Positions 25,651 through 33,750 of a stretch of 49,044 nt of DNA are shown piece by piece; position 1 is the first letter of the stretch; every line of letters starts with the position of its first letter. The notes under the pieces were generated by a model that worked only from the letters and a program-made list of their open reading frames with translations, was not told the origin of the DNA and did no database searches. Position numbers and translations under genes: made by a program. Source of the DNA: an uncultured Colwellia sp. (GTDB taxonomy: Bacteria > Pseudomonadota > Gammaproteobacteria > Enterobacterales > Alteromonadaceae); assembly GCA_913061475.1 (NCBI GenBank), contig CAJXUN010000033.1:1-49044 (forward strand), written 5' to 3'.

Positions 25651-26704
25651 TGTTGGTATTGCTGAGCAAGCCATTACCCTTGGCGCTACGGCAAAATCTA
25701 ATGCAAGGGCCTCACTGGCCTTAGAAATTTTACTACCTTATAAAGACAATATAACTATTTACACAGTCTCTGGTGACATGGGCGAAAACGTAGCAAAAAC
25801 ACTCGGTTTTACCACTGAAGTGGTATATCAAGCTGCAAATAAAGTTACCACTGAGCGTGATACAGAACAGGCGGTAACTACACTGATTAATAACGATATT
25901 GATTTATTACTGTTTGCTGGTGGCGATGGCACTGCACGTAATGTTTGTCATATTGTCAATGATAAGTTTCCGGTGTTAGGGATTCCTGCCGGTTGTAAAA
26001 TTCATTCAGGTGTTTACGCGATCACACCTAAAGCGGCAGGCAGAGTGGTTGAGCTGATGATCACCAATCAATTAGTCAGTCTAACCGATGCTGATGTTAT
26101 GGATATTGACGAAAGTTTATTCCGTGAAGGTATCGTCAAAGCAAAGCGTTTTGGTGAAATGCAGGTACCATCAGAGTTACGCTATATTCAAGCCGTTAAG
26201 TCGGGCGGTAAAGAGTCTGATGAGTTGGTATTACAAGATATTGCCGCGGATGTGATTGCTAAAATGGATGATGAGTTATTTATTATCGGCTCGGGCTCAA
26301 CCACTGCGTTTGTTATGGAAGAGCTTGCGCTTGAAAATACCTTACTTGGCGTCGATGCAATATGCCAGCAAGCATTAATAGCGAGCGATTTAACTGAAGC
26401 TGACTTATGGCGGTTAATGCAGTCTTATAAACAAGGACAAATTAAGCTAGTGATCACTTTGATTGGTGGGCAAGGGCACATTTTTGGCCGTGGTAATCAA
26501 CAGTTAAGCCCAAGAATTATTCGTGCTATAGCAAAAGAAAATATTATCATCATTGCGACGAAAGCAAAACTGAACGCATTGCAAGCGCGTCCTTTAATTG
26601 CCGATACCGGTGACAGTGAGCTTGATATGGAATTGTCGGGTTATTTACCTGTTGTGACGGGCTATAATGACCAAGTACTATATCCCGTAGCTAGCCCACA
26701 ATAA
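25571..26704 (+). CDS. ATP-NAD kinase family protein (AcoX/PpnK-like)
   Basis: The 377-residue cytosolic protein has the NAD kinase fold. It starts with GLVVNPIAGIGG and carries the nucleotide-binding motif FAGGDGTARN (about 116-125), then GIPAGCKIHSGVYAITP, IIGSGSTTAFVMEE and a C-terminal beta region with GGQGHIFGRGNQQLSPR. This is the longer ATP-NAD kinase/AcoX-like branch rather than the approximately 290-residue NadK. The substrate is likely NAD or a related nucleotide, but that is family inference. It forms a pair with epmC, and its first 80 bp are duplicated at 16905. Confidence 0.88.
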   Translation: MKQFKLGLVVNPIAGIGGSVALKGSDGVGIAEQAITLGATAKSNARASLALEILLPYKDNITIYTVSGDMGENVAKTLGFTTEVVYQAANKVTTERDTEQAVTTLINNDIDLLLFAGGDGTARNVCHIVNDKFPVLGIPAGCKIHSGVYAITPKAAGRVVELMITNQLVSLTDADVMDIDESLFREGIVKAKRFGEMQVPSELRYIQAVKSGGKESDELVLQDIAADVIAKMDDELFIIGSGSTTAFVMEELALENTLLGVDAICQQALIASDLTEADLWRLMQSYKQGQIKLVITLIGGQGHIFGRGNQQLSPRIIRAIAKENIIIIATKAKLNALQARPLIADTGDSELDMELSGYLPVVTGYNDQVLYPVASPQ

Positions 26705-26754
26705 GACTATTGCAAAACTTAGATAAACGTATAATATTTTTTGTAAATATATTC

Positions 26755-27028
26755 GGGTCTGTTGATCTTTAGCGGTTAAATTTTGTTCGGCTCTTTAAAG
26801 ATAGTAAAGCGTTTTAATCGCGGCGAGTAGTGTGTAGCCTAGCATTCTAAGCAAATACTGCTCAACAAAGAGTAAAACGCTTTTAGCCGAATCCTTCGGA
26901 CAGCGTTTGTTGGTCATTTTTACGACGTTATTACCTTTTTATGTGGAACAACCACATGACAAAGGCTCTGCCTTGTATAGATACCCAACAAACTGCTGCA
27001 AAAACAATCTCGAAAGATCAACAGACCC
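26755..27028. mobile_element. 274-bp MITE-like element with 16-bp terminal inverted repeats
   Basis: The ends GGGTCTGTTGATCTTT and AAAGATCAACAGACCC are perfect inverted repeats. Inside are a nested dyad (TTCGGCT...AGCCGAA outside AAAGCGTTTTA...TAAAACGCTTT) and a hairpin ATGTGG-AACAA-CCACAT at 26941-26957. No transposase frame is present, and I see no clear target-site duplication. This looks like a non-autonomous element mobilised in trans. It fills most of the 372-bp gap between the NAD-kinase-like gene and yfcL. Confidence 0.75.
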
Positions 27029-27076
27029 TAAACAGGCCATGAATAGAATCATGCCTATATGACTTTGGAATTGAAT

Positions 27077-27349
27077 ATGCAATTTGAAAACCTTACCGCG
27101 CTATACCACTATTTAGATGAACAAGTGGCGCAAGATGTTAGTGCCGATGAACTTTTTGCTGGTAGCTATTTAAGAGGCTTTATTAGTTTAGCTAGCAGTG
27201 AATATGGCGATGAGTCACAAGCGCCGAGTCAACAGCTAGCCGATAATATTAGTGAAAAACTACAAGCAGCACGCACTGAGCTTAATCCGCAAGACCGCCA
27301 AATAGTGCAAGATTATTGGCTGCATTTACAACAAGCTTTTAGCGCTTAA
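27077..27349 (+). CDS. yfcL: YfcL family protein
   Basis: The ATG at 27077 (TTTGGA before it) gives 90 residues aligned with the start of E. coli YfcL; an ATG at 27059 would add six. The segment SADELFAGSYLRGFISLA is characteristic. It is a small, probably alpha-helical cytosolic protein of unknown function. Its place between epmC and mnmC is conserved in gammaproteobacteria, though here mnmC is on the opposite strand. Confidence 0.88.
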   Translation: MQFENLTALYHYLDEQVAQDVSADELFAGSYLRGFISLASSEYGDESQAPSQQLADNISEKLQAARTELNPQDRQIVQDYWLHLQQAFSA

Positions 27350-27384
27350 GTTACTAAGCTATTTGCTTAATGCCGTGGTTAGCA

Positions 27385-29391
27385 TTAAACAAATTTGCGA
27401 CGAATAATATCGCGGATAACAAAGCGATTTGGCGCTAGATTAAATAGCTGTTCGTTGTTCAGTGGATAGGGTGTGCCACAAATATCAGCTGTTAAAATAT
27501 CAGCTAATAACGGTGCAGTGCAAAGCCCTCGAGCACCTAAGCCTGTCATCATATAAAGGTTTTTGAGTACCGGCGCTTGCTGATTGTAACGCCAACGTTT
27601 GTCTTTACTCAGATGTTGGTATTGCGTTTTATGAGCTTCAATATCCGGCATAGCACCCACCATGGGCATATGATCGGGCGTCATGCAGCGCAAGCGTGCT
27701 TTACTGCTGACAACATCGCTATTTTGCCATTGTGTTAAGCCGGGTAAACACGTCTCGATCATATCAAGATTGAACTGGTCTTCCTCGGGTTTACTGTCGA
27801 TATCAAAGCTATTTTTCTTAAATGTAGCCCCAATACAATGAAGGGTGTTATTTGCCGGTGTTAAATAACCCTTGTGGCAAATCACCGTTGATAGTTTTGC
27901 AATTTTTTCATTACTGGCCATGCTGCTCACCTGACCACGCACCGATGTTAATGGTAATTGCTTAATGACATTTAGTGGAATCCCCTGAGCGCCACCACAA
28001 TAGATAAGGACATCGGTGAGGTAGTCTTTTTTGGCACTGTGCAGTAGCCACTTAGCGTCAGACTGCTGACTGATTTTATCGATTTTACAGCCAGTTTCTA
28101 TGCGTAAGCGGTTAGTTGATTCTGCCGCCTTAAATATTTGTTTTACTAATTGCGCTGGCGCTACCCAGCCGGCTTTAGGGAAAAATAAACCACCATTATT
28201 TAGGGTTATACTCGCGTGCTGGCTGGCCTGAACTTTATTAATACTCTCGACTAAGCTTTTTGGCCACACCGCAGAGTTTTCTATGTGTTGTTGACGCAGC
28301 GCTAAGGCAGGTTTATATGATATTTCTAATAGCCCACACCAATCGTGGTCAAAGTTAAAACCTTGCGCTTGGATATCTTTATAATAATCGACAGCCTGCT
28401 CGAAAGCGCGTTGATAAAAAAGGCTTATATCGTCAGCCTGTTGATGGATGAGAGGGTAAATTGCGCCAATATTATTACTTGATGCGCCTTGAGCTACGCC
28501 GAAGTCTTGGCAATATACGGTTACCTTGACACCACTTTTGGTTAACGCATAAGCGGCACATGCTGATGCTATGCCGCCGCCAATAATACTGACATGTTGA
28601 GGCTTAGCAATAATAGGCCGTTGCTGATAGCCCTTTCCCGAGTTTGGATTTTGTTGAAATACTGCACTCAGCATTTCATTTTTTTTCCCTGTTGCTTGAC
28701 GTTTCTCAACTCGAAATCCTGCCGCGATTAACTGACGTCGCACTTTACCTGAAACGGTGAATGTGGCTAACGTTGCTTGCTCATTTGATAAGCGAGCGAC
28801 TTGTTGAAAAAGTCCCTCATGCCACATTTCAGGATTCTTTTCCGGTGAGAAACCATCGAGAAACCAAGCATCAACCATTGCTTGGTTAGATGGTTTTTTT
28901 TCTGAATTCAGTGACGCTAGGCCCTGCGTAGCATCGTCGAATATTAACGTTAAGGTTACTGAGCCATCGAAAAAGCTTAGGGTAACGTTATTGCTTGGCG
29001 TTTCAGGGTATTGTTCGATCAGTTGTTGGCTAAAAACTGTTAGCTGTGGCAAAGCGTTTAATGACTGTGTTAGCTGTGCTTTTGATAATGGATACTTCTC
29101 GACGCTAATAAAATGCAATGTACTTTTTGCAGCCGCTATCCCTTGGTGGTTTTGCTTTAGTTGATGAAAAACATCAAGGGTCAGTAGAAAGTTTAAACCG
29201 GTACCGAAACCGGTTTCTGCAATAACAAATCTTGCTGGGTATTTTGCTAATCTTGCACTAATATTATTGCCATCGATAAATACTCGCTCACTTTGACTAG
29301 TACCTTGATTGGTATCGAAATAGATATCATTAAACTGACGAGAATAAGGTGAACCGTCACTTTGAAAGCTAATATTTGTTTGATTAGTCAC
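27385..29391 (-). CDS. mnmC: Bifunctional tRNA mnm5s2U biosynthesis enzyme MnmC
   Basis: Finishes the mnm5s2U34 modification of tRNA: the FAD domain removes the carboxymethyl group of cmnm5U and the methyltransferase domain methylates the product with SAM. The 668 residues contain the MTase (about 1-250; VIAETGFGTGLNFLLT, and DAWFLDGFSPEKNPEMW) and the FAD oxidoreductase (about 265-655; VSIIGGGIASACAAYAL, and the end MTGLGARGLCTAPLLAD). The start codon is GTG. It is divergent from fabB and convergent with yfcL. Confidence 0.96.
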   Translation of the reverse strand: MTNQTNISFQSDGSPYSRQFNDIYFDTNQGTSQSERVFIDGNNISARLAKYPARFVIAETGFGTGLNFLLTLDVFHQLKQNHQGIAAAKSTLHFISVEKYPLSKAQLTQSLNALPQLTVFSQQLIEQYPETPSNNVTLSFFDGSVTLTLIFDDATQGLASLNSEKKPSNQAMVDAWFLDGFSPEKNPEMWHEGLFQQVARLSNEQATLATFTVSGKVRRQLIAAGFRVEKRQATGKKNEMLSAVFQQNPNSGKGYQQRPIIAKPQHVSIIGGGIASACAAYALTKSGVKVTVYCQDFGVAQGASSNNIGAIYPLIHQQADDISLFYQRAFEQAVDYYKDIQAQGFNFDHDWCGLLEISYKPALALRQQHIENSAVWPKSLVESINKVQASQHASITLNNGGLFFPKAGWVAPAQLVKQIFKAAESTNRLRIETGCKIDKISQQSDAKWLLHSAKKDYLTDVLIYCGGAQGIPLNVIKQLPLTSVRGQVSSMASNEKIAKLSTVICHKGYLTPANNTLHCIGATFKKNSFDIDSKPEEDQFNLDMIETCLPGLTQWQNSDVVSSKARLRCMTPDHMPMVGAMPDIEAHKTQYQHLSKDKRWRYNQQAPVLKNLYMMTGLGARGLCTAPLLADILTADICGTPYPLNNEQLFNLAPNRFVIRDIIRRKFV

Positions 29392-29481
29392 AATATTTAA
29401 TGTCTTTTAGTTGTTGTTAGCGCTAAAAAAAGGTTATTTTACCGTGTATTACAAAGTTATGTCATAAAAAAAGAAAACTTC

Positions 29482-29499
29482 AGTGTACAAGTGTACGCT
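29482..29499. promoter_or_regulatory. FabR-like operator upstream of fabB
   Basis: AGTGTACAAGTGTACGCT is an inverted repeat (AGTGTACA / TGTACGCT, 7 of 8 matched). It resembles the FabR site of enteric fabA/fabB promoters (AGCGTACA-NN-TGT core). It is about 30 bp upstream of the candidate -10. Confidence 0.55.
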
Positions 29500-29510
29500 G
29501 GACAGACCAG
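29498..29510. promoter_or_regulatory. FadR-like site upstream of fabB
   Basis: CTGGACAGACCAG reads CTGGTCTGTCCAG on the other strand, two mismatches from the FadR core CTGGTCCGACCAG. It abuts the FabR-like site; E. coli fabB also has both regulators. It was identified by eye only. Confidence 0.45.
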
Positions 29511-29529
29511 TATAGGGGGCAAAGTTATG

Positions 29530-29535
29530 TATGAT
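29530..29535 (+). promoter_or_regulatory. Candidate fabB -10 element
   Basis: TATGAT about 36 bp before the ATG. The hexamer at -35 (CCAGTA) is poor, which fits an activator-dependent promoter such as one helped by FadR. Confidence 0.4.
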
Positions 29536-29570
29536 ACGCCCAGATTTTTTAATTGAATATGGTTATTTAA

Positions 29571-30782
29571 ATGAAACGTGTAGTTATCACCGGATTAGGT
29601 ATTGTATCAAGTATTGGTAATGATGCAGAAGAAGTATTAGCGTCATTACAAACAGGACGTTCAGGTATTACTCGCTCTGAGAGCTTTGCTGAGAAAGGTT
29701 TACGTAGTCAAGTTTGGGGTAAACCTGAAATTGAAGTGAAAGACCACATTGACCGTAAAGCCTTACGTTTTATGGGCGAGGCTTCTGCTTACGCTTATAT
29801 AGCCATGGATCAAGCCATTAAAGATTCCAAGTTAACCCCTGAACAAGTGTCGAACTTCCGCACTGGTATTGTTGCGGGCTCTGGTGGGGCTTCTTCAGAA
29901 AATGTGGTGAATTCAGCAGACACATTGCGTGAAAAAGGCGTTAAACGCGTTGGCCCATACGCGGTGCCAAAAACCATGTCGAGTACTATCTCTGCATGTT
30001 TAGCAACACCCTTTAAAATTTTAGGCGTAAACTATTCTATTAGCTCTGCCTGTGCAACCAGCGCCCATTGTATCGGTCATGCTGCTGAATTAATTCAGTT
30101 AGGCAAACAAGATGTGGTATTTGCCGGCGGTGGTGAAGAGGTTCATTGGTCATTAGCTATGATGTTTGACGGTATGGGCGCGTTATCGTCTAAATACAAT
30201 GACACGCCTGAACTTGCTTCTCGTACCTATGATGCAGACCGCGACGGTTTTGTTATTTCGGGTGGCGGCGGTATGGTTGTTGTTGAAGAGCTAGAACATG
30301 CATTAGCACGTGGCGCACATATTTATGCAGAGATTGTTGGCTACGGCGCAACATCAGATGGTTATGATATGGTAGCACCAAGTGGTGAAGGCGCTATTCG
30401 TTGTATGCAACAAGCGATGCAAGGTGTTGATGCGAAAGTAGATTACTTAAATACCCATGGTACTTCAACACCGGTTGGCGATGTTAAAGAACTTGGCGCT
30501 ATTCAAGCGGTATTTGGTGATGACTCACCAGCAATTAGTGCGACGAAAGCCATGACCGGTCATGCACTTGGGGCTGCTGGCGTGCATGAAGCCATTTTCT
30601 CATTATTGATGATGGAACATAACTTCGTTGCTCCTTCTGTTAATATCAATACCTTAGATGAAAAAGCTGAAGGTTTAGATATTGTCACGGAAAAGCGTGA
30701 TATGGAACTTAACTTAGTAATGTCAAATAGCTTTGGTTTTGGTGGTACTAACGCAACACTTGTGATGCAAAAATACAAGTAG
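29571..30782 (+). CDS. fabB: Beta-ketoacyl-ACP synthase I (FabB)
   Basis: Condenses malonyl-ACP with acyl-ACP in fatty-acid elongation and is needed for unsaturated fatty acids. The 403 residues are full length with the Cys-His-His triad: Cys161 ([10 protein letters not shown]), His296 ([10 protein letters not shown]) and His331 (TGHALGAAG). The end [16 protein letters not shown] is typical. It has its own promoter with FabR/FadR-like sites and ends at a strong terminator, so it is monocistronic. Confidence 0.97.
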   Translation: MKRVVITGLGIVSSIGNDAEEVLASLQTGRSGITRSESFAEKGLRSQVWGKPEIEVKDHIDRKALRFMGEASAYAYIAMDQAIKDSKLTPEQVSNFRTGIVAGSGGASSENVVNSADTLREKGVKRVGPYAVPKTMSSTISACLATPFKILGVNYSISSACATSAHCIGHAAELIQLGKQDVVFAGGGEEVHWSLAMMFDGMGALSSKYNDTPELASRTYDADRDGFVISGGGGMVVVEELEHALARGAHIYAEIVGYGATSDGYDMVAPSGEGAIRCMQQAMQGVDAKVDYLNTHGTSTPVGDVKELGAIQAVFGDDSPAISATKAMTGHALGAAGVHEAIFSLLMMEHNFVAPSVNINTLDEKAEGLDIVTEKRDMELNLVMSNSFGFGGTNATLVMQKYK

Positions 30783-30817
30783 TTGTTCGTTCTTTAGCCA
30801 TCAAGCTATGCTGAAAT

Positions 30818-30847
30818 AAAAAACCGTTAAAAATTTAACGGTTTTTT
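30818..30847 (+). terminator. Intrinsic terminator after fabB
   Basis: The stem AAACCGTTAAA / TTTAACGGTTT is flanked by an A run and a T run, 36 bp after the fabB stop. Confidence 0.9.
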
Positions 30848-30914
30848 ATGTCTATTTAGCTAAAAATTTAGCTACAATACTCACCTTGTCTGTTTTTGAT
30901 TATGTATGCCTATC

Positions 30915-31265
30915 ATGCCTCATTGTATTATTGACTATTCTGCAAAAATTACCGAAAGCTTACCGGTAGAGCAGTTAATGCACGCTGTTTATAAAGGTGC
31001 GAACCAAAGTGAACTTTTTACTGCGACAGATATTAAAGTACGTGCATGCGCTTATGATGATTTTTATCTGCCGGGCGCAGAACAAGTATTTGTTCATGTG
31101 AATTTAAAGATACTATCAGGACGTGATTTGTCACAACGAAAAACATTGTCGGAAAGTGTCAGTAACCAGCTAGAACGGTTGGGCATTGAAAACGCTACCA
31201 TTACTGTTGAAGTGACAAAAATTGAAAAAGAAAGTTATGTTAAGAAGAACACAGTAATAACTTAA
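30915..31265 (+). CDS. 5-carboxymethyl-2-hydroxymuconate isomerase family tautomerase
   Basis: Small tautomerase-superfamily protein. The ATG at 30915 gives MPHCIIDYS, which puts the catalytic Pro directly after Met as in HpaF/CHMI; an ATG at 30906 would give MPIMPH. The 116 residues include the family pattern FVHVNLKILSGRDLSQRK. In E. coli CHMI acts in homoprotocatechuate breakdown, but no such pathway is here, so the substrate is unknown. pdxB follows 38 bp downstream. Confidence 0.85.
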   Translation: MPHCIIDYSAKITESLPVEQLMHAVYKGANQSELFTATDIKVRACAYDDFYLPGAEQVFVHVNLKILSGRDLSQRKTLSESVSNQLERLGIENATITVEVTKIEKESYVKKNTVIT

Positions 31266-31303
31266 CTGAATATTGTTGCGTCTGATGGCGTTGGAAATGC
31301 GAA

Positions 31304-32431
31304 ATGAATATTTTTTATGACGAAAACATGCCGTTTGCGGCAGAATTTTTTGCTGATTTAGGCATGCTAACGGCGTTTTCTGGCCGCACTTTATCTGCTG
31401 GTGATGTCACGAACGCTGACGTATTACTCGTGCGCTCAATTACTCAAGTAAATGAAACACTATTACAGCAAAACCAGACATTACAGTTTGTCGGCACGGC
31501 AACCATTGGTGTTGATCATATAGATCAAAATTATTTAGCACAGCGTAAGGTTAATTTTCACTCCGCGCCGGGTTGTAATGCTGTTTCTGTTGCCGAGTAC
31601 GTACTCAGCGCACTGGTGATTTTAGCTGAAAGATACTTACTGACATTATCAGAATTAACGGTGGGTATTGTTGGTGCTGGTAATACTGGCTCAAGGTTAA
31701 GTGAGAAATTAACCGCGTTAAATATTAAGCATGTATTATGCGACCCAGTATTGGCAGAGAGCTCTGTCGATAAACGTGCTTTTGTTGCCCTTGAAGAAGC
31801 CTTGAACTGTGATGTCGTTTCGTTGCATGTGCCGTTAACTCGCACAGGGCCGCATGCTACCTATCATTTGTTAGATGCTGCTCGCTTAAAGCAATTATGC
31901 GGCAAGCAAATACTGATTAACGCGTGTCGTGGTGAGGTTATTGATAACTCAGCCTTATTGACATTGAAACAACAAGGGCATCCGCTGAAGCTTGTGCTTG
32001 ATGTTTGGGAGAATGAGCCTAGTATTCTCACTGACTTGATAGCTTATTGTGAAATAAGTACAGCGCACATTGCAGGTTATAGCTTAGAAGGAAAAGCTCG
32101 TGGCACTGAAATTCTCTATCGTGCATTATGTCAACAGCTCGATATTATACCAAATAAACAGCTAACTGACTTTCTGCCTGTACCCGCTATTAGCGCTATT
32201 GAAATTAAACAAGAGTTTGATGAAATACAGCTAAACCAGTTGGTAAAAATGGTATACGATGTCAGAAGAGACGATGCAATTTTTCGTCAACAAATGAGTA
32301 TTCAAGGATTTGACCATATTCGTAAAACTTACCCGACTCGCCGGGAGTTTTCATCAATAACCGTCAACTTGGATCACGCGTTAAGCTCCGATGTGCCACA
32401 TCAGCTTGGCTTCAATAAAAAAACTGGATAA
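31304..32431 (+). CDS. pdxB: Erythronate-4-phosphate dehydrogenase PdxB
   Basis: Second enzyme of the DXP-dependent pyridoxal phosphate pathway; oxidises 4-phosphoerythronate with NAD. The 375 residues show the D-2-hydroxyacid dehydrogenase layout: N-terminal substrate domain, Rossmann motif GIVGAGNTGSRL (about 120-131), the catalytic Arg in INACRGEVID, Glu in DVWENEP and His in TAHIAGYS. A C-terminal dimerisation domain specific to PdxB follows. The next gene begins 13 bp after the stop, as in the pdxB-usg order of E. coli. Confidence 0.96.
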   Translation: MNIFYDENMPFAAEFFADLGMLTAFSGRTLSAGDVTNADVLLVRSITQVNETLLQQNQTLQFVGTATIGVDHIDQNYLAQRKVNFHSAPGCNAVSVAEYVLSALVILAERYLLTLSELTVGIVGAGNTGSRLSEKLTALNIKHVLCDPVLAESSVDKRAFVALEEALNCDVVSLHVPLTRTGPHATYHLLDAARLKQLCGKQILINACRGEVIDNSALLTLKQQGHPLKLVLDVWENEPSILTDLIAYCEISTAHIAGYSLEGKARGTEILYRALCQQLDIIPNKQLTDFLPVPAISAIEIKQEFDEIQLNQLVKMVYDVRRDDAIFRQQMSIQGFDHIRKTYPTRREFSSITVNLDHALSSDVPHQLGFNKKTG

Positions 32432-32444
32432 AAGAGAGAGGATC

Positions 32445-33470
32445 ATGGCACAGAAATTTGATGTTTGCGTACTAGGCGCAACGGGTTTAGTGGGTAAAAC
32501 AATTATTGAAATATTAGAACAACGTGATTTCCCGATTAACAAGCTATATCCGCTGGCAAGTGCGCGTTCAGCAGGAGAATTTATTGAATTTAACGGTGAA
32601 AGTATTGAGGTTTTAGATGCTGATAACTTTGATTGGAGCCAAGCACAAATTGGTTTCTTTTCAGCAGGCGGCGCAATTTCGGCACAATACGCTCCAATTG
32701 CTGCTGATGCTGGCTGTATCGTTATCGATAATACCTCCGAGTTTCGCTATGACGCGGATATTCCATTAGTGGTACCCGAAGTTAACCCACAAGCGTTAGC
32801 GGAATACCGTAATCGCAATATTATTGCGAATCCAAACTGTTCAACTATTCAAATGATGGTGGCGTTAAAGCCTATCTACGATGCGGTTGGCATTGCACGC
32901 GTTAATGTCAGTACTTATCAATCAGTTTCTGGCGGCGGTAAGGCTGCAATGGACGAACTTGCAAAACAAACAGCAGACTTATTATGTGGTAAACCGGTAG
33001 AGTCGAAAAACTTTCCTCGTCAAATTGCTTTTAATGTTATTCCGCAAATTGATGTATTTCTTGAAAATGGTTATACCAAAGAAGAAATGAAGATGGTTTG
33101 GGAAACACAGAAAATTTTAGGTGACGACACGGTACTGGTAAATCCTACAGCAGTGCGAGTTCCGGTGTTCTTTGGCCATGGCGAATCATTACACATTGAA
33201 ACTAACTCACCAATTTCTGCTGAAGAAGTCAAAGAGTTATTGAGCAAAGCGCCTGGTATTGTGGTTTGTCATAATGATGAAGATTTCCCCACACAAATTA
33301 GTGATGCTAGTGGTAAAGATGAAACATTTGTAGGGCGTATTCGCGAAGACATTAGCCATAACTGCGGTATTAATATGTGGATTGTTGCCGATAACGTACG
33401 CAAGGGCGCAGCAACCAATAGTGTGCAAATAGCAGAGTTATTAATTAAAGATCATCTTTCTGAGTATTAA
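32445..33470 (+). CDS. asd: Aspartate-semialdehyde dehydrogenase (Asd/Usg family)
   Basis: Reduces aspartyl phosphate to aspartate semialdehyde for Lys, Met, Thr and diaminopimelate synthesis. The ATG at 32445 follows a strong GAGAGG; the frame opens 54 bases earlier inside pdxB. The 341 residues have GATGLVG (10-16), the active-site Cys132 (NPNCST) and SGGGKAAMDELAKQ. At this map position E. coli has usg, an Asd paralogue; here the catalytic Cys is present, so the enzyme is probably active. It may still not be the only asd gene of the genome. Confidence 0.92.
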   Translation: MAQKFDVCVLGATGLVGKTIIEILEQRDFPINKLYPLASARSAGEFIEFNGESIEVLDADNFDWSQAQIGFFSAGGAISAQYAPIAADAGCIVIDNTSEFRYDADIPLVVPEVNPQALAEYRNRNIIANPNCSTIQMMVALKPIYDAVGIARVNVSTYQSVSGGGKAAMDELAKQTADLLCGKPVESKNFPRQIAFNVIPQIDVFLENGYTKEEMKMVWETQKILGDDTVLVNPTAVRVPVFFGHGESLHIETNSPISAEEVKELLSKAPGIVVCHNDEDFPTQISDASGKDETFVGRIREDISHNCGINMWIVADNVRKGAATNSVQIAELLIKDHLSEY

Positions 33471-33505
33471 TACTCGATAAGTTGCAGATTTATTAAAGAA
33501 AAATG

Positions 33506-33539
33506 AAAACCCGTCGTTATAATAAGCGCGGGTTTTTTT
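33506..33539 (+). terminator. Intrinsic terminator after asd
   Basis: The stem AAAACCCG / CGGGTTTT with a loop of about 15 nt is followed by a T run. Confidence 0.8.
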
Positions 33540-33540
33540 G

Positions 33541-33592
33541 TTTTTATCTTATCGTTAGTTTAACTACTATTAAATTAACGATAAGATAAAAA
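33541..33592. repeat. Long perfect inverted repeat upstream of fimV-like gene
   Basis: TTTTTATCTTATCGTTA (33541-33557) pairs perfectly with 33576-33592. The 18-base spacer can pair further (TTTAA / TTAAA), so nearly the whole 52 bases form one stem. It comes immediately after the asd terminator. It may be a second terminator, an RNA-stabilising stem or a DNA cruciform. Confidence 0.85.
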
Positions 33593-33750
33593 CTATTGCG
33601 TTAATTTGGTAACATAGTGAAAAGTTAGAAAATATTTATCCAAGTGCTAAAAAAGCAATTATTGATTATTGGAATAATTTTTGCTTTACAACCTCCTGAC
33701 TTGGACCCGTCAATGTATTGGCGAATAATTATTATAAATAGGATATTTTA

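Noticed and set aside
27367-27388. TTAATGC / GCATTAA hairpin between yfcL and mnmC as a terminator
   Set aside because: The 7-bp stem has no T run on either strand and overlaps the mnmC stop codon, so it is too weak to call.
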